Positions 33,202-40,731 of a stretch of DNA of 64,000 bases are shown in pieces. Each line of letters starts with the position of its first letter. Position 1 is the stretch's first letter. The notes below the pieces were generated by a model that ran no database searches, had not been told where the DNA came from, and saw nothing but the letters and a program-made list of their open reading frames with translations. The position numbers and the translations under genes are program-made. This DNA is from Alphaproteobacteria bacterium (GTDB lineage Bacteria; Myxococcota_A; UBA796; CAJQPC01), in contig JACKEV010000014.1 of assembly GCA_020632795.1 (NCBI GenBank), positions 62,001-126,000 of the forward strand, read 5' to 3'.

Positions 33202-34515
33202 ATGCCAGCCGGCCGCCCGGATCCGTACATCGGCAAGCTCTTCGCCGAACGTTTCCTTGTCCTCGACAAGCTGGGCGAGGGCAGCATGGGCACGGTGTAC
33301 GAGGCCCGCGAGCTGGCGGTCAGCCGCCCGGTCGCCCTCAAGATGATCCACCGGCACCTCGCGGTCCACAAGCGCCTGGTCGACCGCTTCCGCCGGGAGA
33401 TGGCCATCACCGCGCGGATGGACTCGCCGCACTCGGTGAAGGTCTACGACTTCGGCAAGGCCGAGGGCGGCGAGCTGTACCTGGTGATGGAGCTGCTCGA
33501 CGGCAAGCCCCTGTCCGACATCATCGCCCAGAGCGGCCCGCTCTCCCCCGAGCGCGCGGTGCACATCGGCGTCCAGGTGTGCGAGGCCCTGGCCACCGCC
33601 CACGCCCTCAACATCATCCACCGGGACCTCAAGCCCGAGAACATCATGCTGCTGAACCAGCGCGGGGAGACCGCGGGGCCGGACAGCATCAAGATCCTCG
33701 ACTTCGGCGTCGCCCGCATCATCGACACCAGCGATGAGGACGACGAGGCCATGAAGACCATGACCAAGGCGGGCAGCCCCCTGGGCACGCTGCCCTACAT
33801 GTCGCCGCAGCAGGTCGCCTGCGAGCACCTGGACCACACCACCGACCTCTACTCCCTGGGCATCGTGCTCTACGAGATGCTCACCGGCGCGCCGCCCTTC
33901 GCCTGCAAGACCCGCAAGCAGGCGCTGAACGATCACCTCTTCAAGGAGGCGCCGCGGCTCTCCACCGTGCGCCCGGGGCTGCCCAAGGGCCTGGAGATGA
34001 CCGTCCACAACCTCCTGGAGAAGGAGCCCCCCGACAGGCCTCAGAGCGCCGCCGACGTGCGGGCCATGCTCAAGAGCTCGGCCCCCCCGCCAGGGCACGG
34101 GTCGATGGGCAACGTGTCCGGGGACACGATGGTCCCCGACGACCAGACCGACCCCCCGCCCGAGCCGGTCCGGCGCCTGCCCCCCAACCTCGCGGCGGTC
34201 CCCCAGAGCGCCTTCGCCGCCGCCCAGCCGCCCGGCGGGGAGACGATGGTCCCCGACGCCGACGACGAGGAGACCGTGCTGCTCCCGCCGGTCACCCACC
34301 TCGACGCTCCGGGGGGAGGCAAGGTCAACCTCGCCGCCCTCGCCGCGGCCGCCCAGGCGGCGGACCCCGCCCCTGCGGAGCCCGAGCCGGTCACCCTGAT
34401 CGCCCCCGACGCCCAGGAGGGGCCTCCCTGGCTGGCCCTGCTCGCGTTCGGGGGGGTGGTGATGGTGCTCAGCATGATCGCCGGGGCTGGCCTGATGTGG
34501 TGGTTCATCCGCTGA
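33202..34515 (+). CDS. Membrane-anchored eukaryote-like Ser/Thr protein kinase
   Basis: This 437-residue kinase has LGEGSMGTVYEA (glycine loop), VALKM (ATP-binding Lys), HRDLKPENIM (catalytic loop), ILDFGVARI (metal-binding DFG) and YMSPQQVACEH in place of the usual APE. After the kinase domain (to about residue 290) come a Pro-rich linker and two matching short motifs, GDTMVPDD and GETMVPDA, that look like phospho-threonine docking sites, followed by DDEETVLLPP. A single transmembrane segment ends the protein (LLAFGGVVMVLSMIAGAGLM), leaving essentially nothing outside the membrane. The start ATG 33202 follows the LRR gene by 38 bases. An open frame upstream is a shadow of the LRR gene. Confidence 0.92.
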   Translation: MPAGRPDPYIGKLFAERFLVLDKLGEGSMGTVYEARELAVSRPVALKMIHRHLAVHKRLVDRFRREMAITARMDSPHSVKVYDFGKAEGGELYLVMELLDGKPLSDIIAQSGPLSPERAVHIGVQVCEALATAHALNIIHRDLKPENIMLLNQRGETAGPDSIKILDFGVARIIDTSDEDDEAMKTMTKAGSPLGTLPYMSPQQVACEHLDHTTDLYSLGIVLYEMLTGAPPFACKTRKQALNDHLFKEAPRLSTVRPGLPKGLEMTVHNLLEKEPPDRPQSAADVRAMLKSSAPPPGHGSMGNVSGDTMVPDDQTDPPPEPVRRLPPNLAAVPQSAFAAAQPPGGETMVPDADDEETVLLPPVTHLDAPGGGKVNLAALAAAAQAADPAPAEPEPVTLIAPDAQEGPPWLALLAFGGVVMVLSMIAGAGLMWWFIR

Positions 34516-34602
34516 CGGCAGCCAGGGTTTACGGCATCGCCACCCGCCGATGGGATCGAAGCCGGGTAGAGTACGCCTCCCCACGATCGAGGAGACTGCG
34601 CC

Positions 34603-36858
34603 ATGCGACTGCGCTCTGCCTTCTTCCTGCTGGCCGGACTGACGCTCTTCGGGTGCGACCCGGACGGCGACGGCGTGAAGGGTGACGAGGACTGCGACCC
34701 CGAGAACGCCGACGCCTTCCCCGGCAACGACGAGGTCTGCGACGGCGTCGACAACGACTGCGACGGGGAGGTCGACGAGCCCGACGCCCTCGACGCCCTG
34801 ACCTGGTACGGCGACAGCGACGGCGACGGCTTCGGCGCTCCCGACGTCACGACCCCGGCCTGTGAGCAGCCCGAGGGCTACGTCAGCGACAACACCGACT
34901 GCGACGACGGCGCGGCCGAGGCCTTCCCCGGCGGCGCCGAGGTCTGCGACGGCCTGGACAACGACTGCGACGGGGAGGTCGACGAGCCCGACGCCGCTGA
35001 CGCGGCCACCTGGTACGCCGACGGGGACGGCGACGGCTACGGCGACCCCGACACCTCGACCCCCGCCTGCACCCAGCCCGCCGGCCACATCGCCGACAGC
35101 ACCGACTGCAACGACGCGGTCGCTGAGATCTTCCCCGGCGCGGACGAGACCTGCAACGGCGTCGACGACGACTGCGACGGCGAGGTCGACGAGCCCGACG
35201 CCCTCGACGCCCTGACCTGGTACGAGGACTTCGACAGCGACGGCCTGGGCGACCCCGACGTCATCGAGATCGCGTGCGATCAGCCCGTCGGCTACGTCGA
35301 GAACGCCGACGACTGCGAGGACACGATCGCTGAGATCCTGGAGTGCTGCACCGACGGCAGCGGCGGCACCTGGCAGGCCAGCGCGGACATGACCCTGGAG
35401 AGCGGCGTCTACTGGCTCGACAGCTTCGTGGTCGACGTCGGCGTCACCGTGACGGTGGTCGGCGAGGCCCCGCTGACCGTCTACGCCAACTACATCGACA
35501 TCCGGGGCACCCTGGACCTCTCCGGCGGTGACGGGCTGGACTCCATCTCCACCCAGGCCCCCGACGGCGGCGCGGCGGGCCCCGGCGGCGGCGGCGGCGG
35601 CGGCGCGAGCCCCTGCGCCAACCCCAGCGGCGCTGGCGGCGCGCCCAACGGCGACGACGGCGGCGCGGTCAGCACCCGGGGTGGCGATGGCGGCCTGCCC
35701 TGGGGCCTCTCCACCAGCGACTACGACGTGGCCACCGGCGGCAGTTGGACCCGGGGCGGCGGCGGCGGCGGCGGCGGCGCGTCCACCGACGGCGGGACCG
35801 GCGACCGCCCCACCAGCACGGAGGGCATCGGCGGCGCCGCCTTCGGCGAGCAGACCCTGGAGCTGTTCTTCACCGGCGGCGGCGGCGGCGCGGGCGGCGG
35901 CGCCGAGGGCGGCGGCGGCGGCGGCGGCGGCGGCGCGGTGACCCTGTTCGGCAACTACATCGACGTCAGCGGCATCGTGGACGTCTCCGGCGGCGACGGC
36001 GGGGGCAAGCAGGACGGCGACTGCACCTCGGGCGGCGGCGGCGGCGGCGGCGGCGGCATGATCCGGATCCAGGGCGACTACGTCGACATCTCCGGCCTGC
36101 TGGACGCCGCGGGCGGCCTGGGCCACGAGATCGACGAGTCCATCGACCTCAACGCGGGCGGCGCGGACGGCGCCCCGGGCCGGGTGCGGGTCAGCGGCGC
36201 CTACGTCGACATCACCGGCACCGTCGACCCCGCCGAGTACAGCGACAGCAGCTACCCCGAGTGCGACGTCGGCCTCGACGACACCATCTACGACGTCCAG
36301 GACGGCACCCTGGCCGATGGCGCCCCCGTCCTCGTCGGGGACGTGGTGGTCACCGGCGTGAGCAGCTCCGGCTTCTTCGCCCAGGAGGCCGCCGGGGGGC
36401 CGTACAGCGGCGTGTGGGTCTACACCAGCTCCAGCATGGCGATCTGGCTGGAGGTCGGCGACCGGGTCGACATCCTGGGCGAGGTGCTGGAGTACTACGA
36501 CCTCACCGAGATCGACGCCAGCGACGGCTGGGTGAGCTACCTGGCCGACGACGGCGCGGTTACCGCCGAGCCGGTGTCCCTCTCCGACCTGGGCGACGCC
36601 GCCACGGCCGAGCCCTGGGAGGGCGTGCTCATCGAGGTCAGCGGGGTGACGGTCACCGACCCCGACCTGGGCTACGGCGAGTTCCTGCTCGACGACACCG
36701 TGGTGGTCGACGACCTCTGCTACGACTGGACCGACGACTTCGCCCTCTCCGAGGACGACACGTTCACCAGCGTCACCGGGCCGCTGACCTACACCTTCGG
36801 CGCCTTCAAGATCGAGCCCCGCAGCGTCGACGATCTGGTCGGGTACACCGACAACTGA
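34603..36858 (+). CDS. MopE-like calcium-binding surface lipoprotein with glycine-rich region
   Basis: This 751-residue protein starts with the lipobox leader LLAGLTLFGC. Residues 20-225 carry four MopE-type repeats: a DGD-type calcium loop (DSDGDGFG or variants), a CDDGAAEAFPG-type segment and CDGVDNDCDGEVDEPDA, conserved in copper- or calcium-associated surface proteins of Myxococcota. Residues 300-550 are interrupted by long Gly runs (GGGGGGGA-type) and parallel-beta-like NYIDVSG repeats, suggestive of a beta-helix. The last 190 residues (DTIYDVQDGTLADGAPVLVG on) resemble the OB-fold-like domain found in YhcR-type and extracellular nuclease proteins. AGGAG precedes the ATG. Likely anchored at the outer membrane. 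Confidence 0.8.
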   Translation: MRLRSAFFLLAGLTLFGCDPDGDGVKGDEDCDPENADAFPGNDEVCDGVDNDCDGEVDEPDALDALTWYGDSDGDGFGAPDVTTPACEQPEGYVSDNTDCDDGAAEAFPGGAEVCDGLDNDCDGEVDEPDAADAATWYADGDGDGYGDPDTSTPACTQPAGHIADSTDCNDAVAEIFPGADETCNGVDDDCDGEVDEPDALDALTWYEDFDSDGLGDPDVIEIACDQPVGYVENADDCEDTIAEILECCTDGSGGTWQASADMTLESGVYWLDSFVVDVGVTVTVVGEAPLTVYANYIDIRGTLDLSGGDGLDSISTQAPDGGAAGPGGGGGGGASPCANPSGAGGAPNGDDGGAVSTRGGDGGLPWGLSTSDYDVATGGSWTRGGGGGGGGASTDGGTGDRPTSTEGIGGAAFGEQTLELFFTGGGGGAGGGAEGGGGGGGGGAVTLFGNYIDVSGIVDVSGGDGGGKQDGDCTSGGGGGGGGGMIRIQGDYVDISGLLDAAGGLGHEIDESIDLNAGGADGAPGRVRVSGAYVDITGTVDPAEYSDSSYPECDVGLDDTIYDVQDGTLADGAPVLVGDVVVTGVSSSGFFAQEAAGGPYSGVWVYTSSSMAIWLEVGDRVDILGEVLEYYDLTEIDASDGWVSYLADDGAVTAEPVSLSDLGDAATAEPWEGVLIEVSGVTVTDPDLGYGEFLLDDTVVVDDLCYDWTDDFALSEDDTFTSVTGPLTYTFGAFKIEPRSVDDLVGYTDN

Positions 36859-36868
36859 TCCCGCGCAC

Positions 36869-36890
36869 AGCCCGGCGTTCGGGCCGGGCT
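36869..36890 (+). terminator. Terminator-like hairpin after the MopE-like gene
   Basis: AGCCCGGC (36869-36876) pairs perfectly with GCCGGGCT (36883-36890) around a GTTCGG loop. It begins 10 bases after the stop codon and is followed by CTTCG rather than a run of T, so it is an imperfect intrinsic terminator. Its place between two genes supports a role in ending the transcript. Confidence 0.6.
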
Positions 36891-36959
36891 CTTCGCGATT
36901 TCGTGACGGACACCCTGCGCGCGGACGTGTGACACTGGAGCCTTCGCCTGGAGCGCCCC

Positions 36960-38345
36960 ATGTCCCACGATGACACCCCCCGAATCCCCCGCCGGGCCGT
37001 GCTGGCCGGCGGCGCCGCCACCCTCGCCGCGGCCGGGCTGCCCGGCTGCACCGAGCCGGACGCCGACGACAGCGGCGCGGCCCCTCTGCCCGCCGGCATC
37101 GACCACGTCATCGTGGTCATGATGGAGAACCGCTCCTTCGACCACTACCTGGGCGCCCTCACCCTGGTCGAGGGCCGCACCGACGTCGACGGCCTGACCG
37201 GCGACGAGGTCAACCTGGACGGCAACGGCGAGGAGGTCCGGCCCTTCCCCCTCCCCGAGCCCTGTCAGACCGACCTGCCCCACGGCTGGAGCGCGTCCCA
37301 CGACCAGTTCAACAGCGGCGCCAACGACGGCTTCGTGCTGGCCCACCAGCGCGGCACCGGCGAGCAGTCCCACTGGTCGATGGCCTACCTCACCCGGAAC
37401 GAGCTACCCATCCACTACGCGCTGGCCGACCACTTCGCCCTGCCCGACCGCTTCTTCTGCTCGGTCATGGGGCCCACCTGGCCCAACCGGTTCTACGCCC
37501 AGACCGGCACCAGCGAGGGCATGACCAGCAACGACGAGTCCCGCGTCCCGTTCACAATGAAGACGGTCTACCAGGCGGTGACCGAGGCCGGCCTGGACTG
37601 GCGCTGCTACTACACCGACGTGCCCTTCATCGGGCTGTTCAAGGACCACTGGGACACCACGCGGCTGGGCTTCATCGACGACTTCGTCCGGGACTGCGAG
37701 CGCGGCGACCTGCCCGCCTTCACCTGGATCGAGCCGGGCTACAGCTTCAACGACGACCACCCCCCGCACCACTCGGGGCTGGGGCAGATGTTCCTCGCGG
37801 TCGTCTACGAAGCCCTGGCCCGCAGCCCGCTGTGGGAGCGCAGCCTCCTGGTCATCACCTACGACGAGCACGGCGGCTTCCACGACCACGTCGCGCCCCC
37901 GACCACCGAGGACGACTACGCCGCCGAGGGCTTCGACCAGATGGGCTTCCGGGTGCCGACCATCGTGGTGGGCCCCTGGGTGCGGCAGGGGGTGGACTCG
38001 ACGGTGTTCGACAACACCTCGGCCCTCAAGTTCGTCTGCGAGAACTTCGGCATCGAGCCCTGGAACACGCGCATCGCGGCCGCCAACTCCCTGGGGGCGC
38101 TGCTGGACACCGACCGCATGGCCCGCAACGAGCCGCTGGAGCCCGTCGTGCTGCCCTCCTTCGAGGTCGACAACGCCGAGCTGACCGACGCCTGCAACTA
38201 CAGCTTCCGGCGCCGGGGCAGCGGCCAGCCCGAGCTGGATCGGGCCATCGCCCGCGTCGCGCCGCACCTCAGCCGGCTGGACGACACCGAGGCCCTGCTC
38301 TCCGAGTTCGCGGCGATCGCCCGGAAGCTCGGGGTGCTGCGTTAG
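36960..38345 (+). CDS. Tat-exported phospholipase C / acid phosphatase-like phosphoesterase
   Basis: This 461-residue enzyme belongs to the phosphoesterase family of bacterial phospholipase C and acid phosphatase AcpA. Its leader IPRRAVLAGGAATLAAAGLP followed by GC has a twin-arginine pair and a lipobox. The catalytic start IDHVIVVMMENRSFDHYLGA contains the Glu-Asn metal motif with the nucleophile region downstream, and TYDEHGGFHDHVAPP near residue 300 holds the second metal motif. YAQTGTSEGMTSND near 180 fits the family. A final SFRRRGSGQPELDRAI lies in the cap. The stop overlaps that of the minus-strand Uma2 gene by 4 bases, so the two genes converge. It would hydrolyse phosphate esters of lipids or metabolites outside the cytoplasm. 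Confidence 0.92.
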   Translation: MSHDDTPRIPRRAVLAGGAATLAAAGLPGCTEPDADDSGAAPLPAGIDHVIVVMMENRSFDHYLGALTLVEGRTDVDGLTGDEVNLDGNGEEVRPFPLPEPCQTDLPHGWSASHDQFNSGANDGFVLAHQRGTGEQSHWSMAYLTRNELPIHYALADHFALPDRFFCSVMGPTWPNRFYAQTGTSEGMTSNDESRVPFTMKTVYQAVTEAGLDWRCYYTDVPFIGLFKDHWDTTRLGFIDDFVRDCERGDLPAFTWIEPGYSFNDDHPPHHSGLGQMFLAVVYEALARSPLWERSLLVITYDEHGGFHDHVAPPTTEDDYAAEGFDQMGFRVPTIVVGPWVRQGVDSTVFDNTSALKFVCENFGIEPWNTRIAAANSLGALLDTDRMARNEPLEPVVLPSFEVDNAELTDACNYSFRRRGSGQPELDRAIARVAPHLSRLDDTEALLSEFAAIARKLGVLR

Positions 38346-38896
38346 CGTTCGAACAGCTCGGCGAGGTCGAGGGCCACGCCGGGCAGCACCCGCGACTGGA
38401 GCCGGGCCTCGCCCTCCAGGCGCAGGGCCTCGTTGAGGCGAGGGCCGGCGAAGCGCTCGACCCGCCGGGCCAGGGGGTCGACGACCCAGTACTCGGGCAC
38501 GCCGGCGTCGCCATAGAGCAGGCGCTTGGTGACCCGGTCGTAGACGCGGTCTGAGGAGATGACCTCGACCACGAGGTCCGGGATGCGGGTGATGACCGTG
38601 GCCTCGATGTCCACGCCCCCCAGCCACACCGCCACGTCCGGCTGAACGATGCGGTCGGGCCCGAGGCGCAGATCCTGGGGAGCCGTGCCGATCTCCGCTG
38701 GGCGGCGGGTCTCAGCCCAGGCCTCCAGGATGTGAACCAGCCGGACGACGACGCGTTGATGACGACGGTTGGGCGCTGGGGACACGACAAGCTCTCCGCA
38801 GACCAGCTCGGTCTTCTGCACAGACTCGGGCAGAGCGAGGAACTCGTCCTCGGAGATCAGGTGTGTCGTTCGGTTGACGTCCAACGCCTCGCTCAT
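38342..38896 (-). CDS. Uma2-family nuclease-like protein (DUF820)
   Basis: This 184-residue protein is of the Uma2 family, a restriction-endonuclease-like fold. Family elements are SEDEFLALPESVQKTELVCG, then GELVVSPAPNRRHQRVVVRL, the core VQPDVAVWL in which Asp is a catalytic residue, LVVEVISSD with Glu, and VPEYWVVDPLARRVERF at the end. The spacing PDV-x(n)-EV-x-S fits the PD-(D/E)xK signature. Uma2 genes are abundant in Cyanobacteria and Myxococcota, with little known biology. A TATACT-like -10 box lies 17 bases upstream on the minus strand, and a 14-bp palindrome lies further upstream (38935-38948). Confidence 0.9.
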   Translation of the reverse strand: MSEALDVNRTTHLISEDEFLALPESVQKTELVCGELVVSPAPNRRHQRVVVRLVHILEAWAETRRPAEIGTAPQDLRLGPDRIVQPDVAVWLGGVDIEATVITRIPDLVVEVISSDRVYDRVTKRLLYGDAGVPEYWVVDPLARRVERFAGPRLNEALRLEGEARLQSRVLPGVALDLAELFER

Positions 38897-38934
38897 GTCC
38901 CCAGTATAGTCCCGGGCCCTGAGGAGGCGAGCTG

Positions 38935-38948
38935 ACCGTACGTACGGT
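38935..38948. promoter_or_regulatory. Perfect 14-bp palindrome near the Uma2 promoter
   Basis: ACCGTACGTACGGT is identical to its own reverse complement. It is 39-52 bases upstream of the Uma2 gene start and 13 bases downstream of the PhoX stop, so it could be an operator for Uma2. It could also be a chance palindrome; no second copy was searched for. Confidence 0.4.
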
Positions 38949-38960
38949 GGGAAGATCCGG

Positions 38961-40655
38961 TCACGGAGCCAGCGTCGGGAACGGCCCCAGCACCCCCGCC
39001 GTGCTGCGCGGGCCCTCGCTCCGCCAGCCGTACTGGAAGGTCACCGTCAGATAGCCGAAGCCCCCCAGGTCAGGCGTCCATTGGAGGCCGGTGACCTCGG
39101 CCTTGTGGGGCGCGGTCGCCACCCGGGTCAGGGCGCCGGTGGTCGTGTCTGCCGCCCACAGCGTGTCGAGGGGGTGCTTCCCGGTGTCCTCGGCGATCAT
39201 CAGCAGCCCGGAGCCCGGCAGGTAGGCGATGTTGTCGGGGTTGGCGATGGCGTCGACCGCGCAGGCCTCGCCCTCGGGGCGGCCCTCGGTGAGCACGCCG
39301 AAGCGGCTGGCCAGCAGCGCGCTGTCGATGGCCGCGCCCGCGGTGTCGGTCTGCGGCCCCTCGATCTCCAGGCTCAGGATGGCCCCGCACACGTTGCGCT
39401 CGAAGCCGAGGTGGTCGGGCCCGCCCTCGTCCCACTTGGGGTCCGCGGCGAGCATGCCGCCGTCCACGCTGCTGATCACCGCGTAGACCCGGTTGAGGTC
39501 GGGGTCATAGGCCAGGCCCTCGTGCTTGTTCAGCTCGGTGGTCGCCCCCAGCAGCGCGGCGTAGCGGCGGGTCTCCAGCCGGGAGGCCAGGGTCTCCATG
39601 CCCTCGCGCACGCGCAGGCACTCCGGGCCCCAGGTGGTGCGGACCGAGCCGAAGCCCTCGGGGCAGGCGCCGTCGACGCGCTCGGTGGACTCGAAGAGCT
39701 GGTCGAACGCGGGCTCCCGCCGCGCCAACACCTCGGCGATGTCCGCGTCGGTGGCGTGCCCGAGGTTCACCCAGCGCAGGGACTCCCCGTCGAAGCGCGC
39801 CGCGTAGAGCACCCCGGCGGAGAGGTCGCGCGGCGCGTCCGCCACGAAGACGTACAGCCCCACGCTCCAGCCGTCGTCGGAGAGGTAGACCGTGCGCTCG
39901 TCCGGCAGCACGATGCCCAGCTCGTGGGAGAAGCGGCCCATCGCGTAGTGCTTGGCCACGTCGGCGGCGAGGTCGGCGTCCTTGACAGTGACCTCGGGGA
40001 TCCAGCCGTAGTCGTAGACGTGGGGGATCCCCTCCGTGAAGTAGTTGTGGACGAGGTTGTAGCCCTGGTGGTCCGCGGGGTCGACGCCGTCGGGCTGGAT
40101 GGTGCGGGCGTTTGTCTCGTACTCCTCGCTGGACAGCAGGGTGCCCCAGGGGGTGATCTGCCCGGCGCAGTTGAGGTTGGTGCCCCGCACCCCGGAGAAG
40201 TCCACCGGGCGGGCGGCCTCGACGGTGAAGGCGCCGGTGCCGGCGTCCTGGGCGAGCCGGGCGAGGTAGACCCCGCCGGGCTGGCACTCGGTGTGGCTGA
40301 CCAGGATCGGGGTGCCGTCGACCTCCATCAGGGCCGAGAAGTCCAGGGTGTTGCAGTTGCCGGAGCCGGACTCCGGGCTCAGCAGGGCACCCGTGATGTC
40401 CCGGGGCTCCCCGAAGACCTCCCCGTCGATGACCTGGCCGGCCTCGACCAGGCGCTGCCAGCCGATGGTCACCGCCTCACCGCGCACCCACGCCTGGGGG
40501 GAGACCCGGGCCTCGGTGGCGGCAGTGGGGTCCGCCGGCAGGTCCAGGGGCTCGAAGGCGAGCAGCGGAGGGGGCGGGGCTGCGGGGACAGGCGGCTCGG
40601 TGGGCGCCGGGGTCTTCGCGCAGGACAGCAGGACGAGGAGGAGGGGTGCAGGCAT
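38961..40655 (-). CDS. PhoX-family (DUF839) phosphatase-like lipoprotein
   Basis: This 564-residue protein has a very short lipoprotein leader, APLLLVLLSCAK, and a Pro-rich linker. The body matches DUF839/PhoX, calcium- and iron-dependent alkaline phosphatases: GQITPWGTLLSSEEYETNAR (PWGTxLxxEE), GRFSHELGIVLPDERTVYLS (FSHE), DDGWSVGLYVFVAD, and LNKHEGLAYDPDLNRVY and VDAIANPDNIAYLPGSG near the C-terminus, with NPDN being family-typical metal ligands. It should recover phosphate from organic esters in the periplasm or on the surface. A phospholipase-like enzyme is encoded nearby on the plus strand (36960-38345), so phosphorus scavenging is a plausible theme. Confidence 0.88.
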   Translation of the reverse strand: MPAPLLLVLLSCAKTPAPTEPPVPAAPPPPLLAFEPLDLPADPTAATEARVSPQAWVRGEAVTIGWQRLVEAGQVIDGEVFGEPRDITGALLSPESGSGNCNTLDFSALMEVDGTPILVSHTECQPGGVYLARLAQDAGTGAFTVEAARPVDFSGVRGTNLNCAGQITPWGTLLSSEEYETNARTIQPDGVDPADHQGYNLVHNYFTEGIPHVYDYGWIPEVTVKDADLAADVAKHYAMGRFSHELGIVLPDERTVYLSDDGWSVGLYVFVADAPRDLSAGVLYAARFDGESLRWVNLGHATDADIAEVLARREPAFDQLFESTERVDGACPEGFGSVRTTWGPECLRVREGMETLASRLETRRYAALLGATTELNKHEGLAYDPDLNRVYAVISSVDGGMLAADPKWDEGGPDHLGFERNVCGAILSLEIEGPQTDTAGAAIDSALLASRFGVLTEGRPEGEACAVDAIANPDNIAYLPGSGLLMIAEDTGKHPLDTLWAADTTTGALTRVATAPHKAEVTGLQWTPDLGGFGYLTVTFQYGWRSEGPRSTAGVLGPFPTLAP

Positions 40656-40731
40656 GGGGCCGGATATCGGCGCGGGGCGTCGGGTTCAAGGGCGGCCGGG
40701 AGAGTTTGGCGAAGCGTCACGGTGGGGACGC

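Noticed and set aside
35577..36057. GGC-type simple repeats
   Set aside because: They are poly-glycine codons inside the MopE-like lipoprotein, not an independent repeat element.
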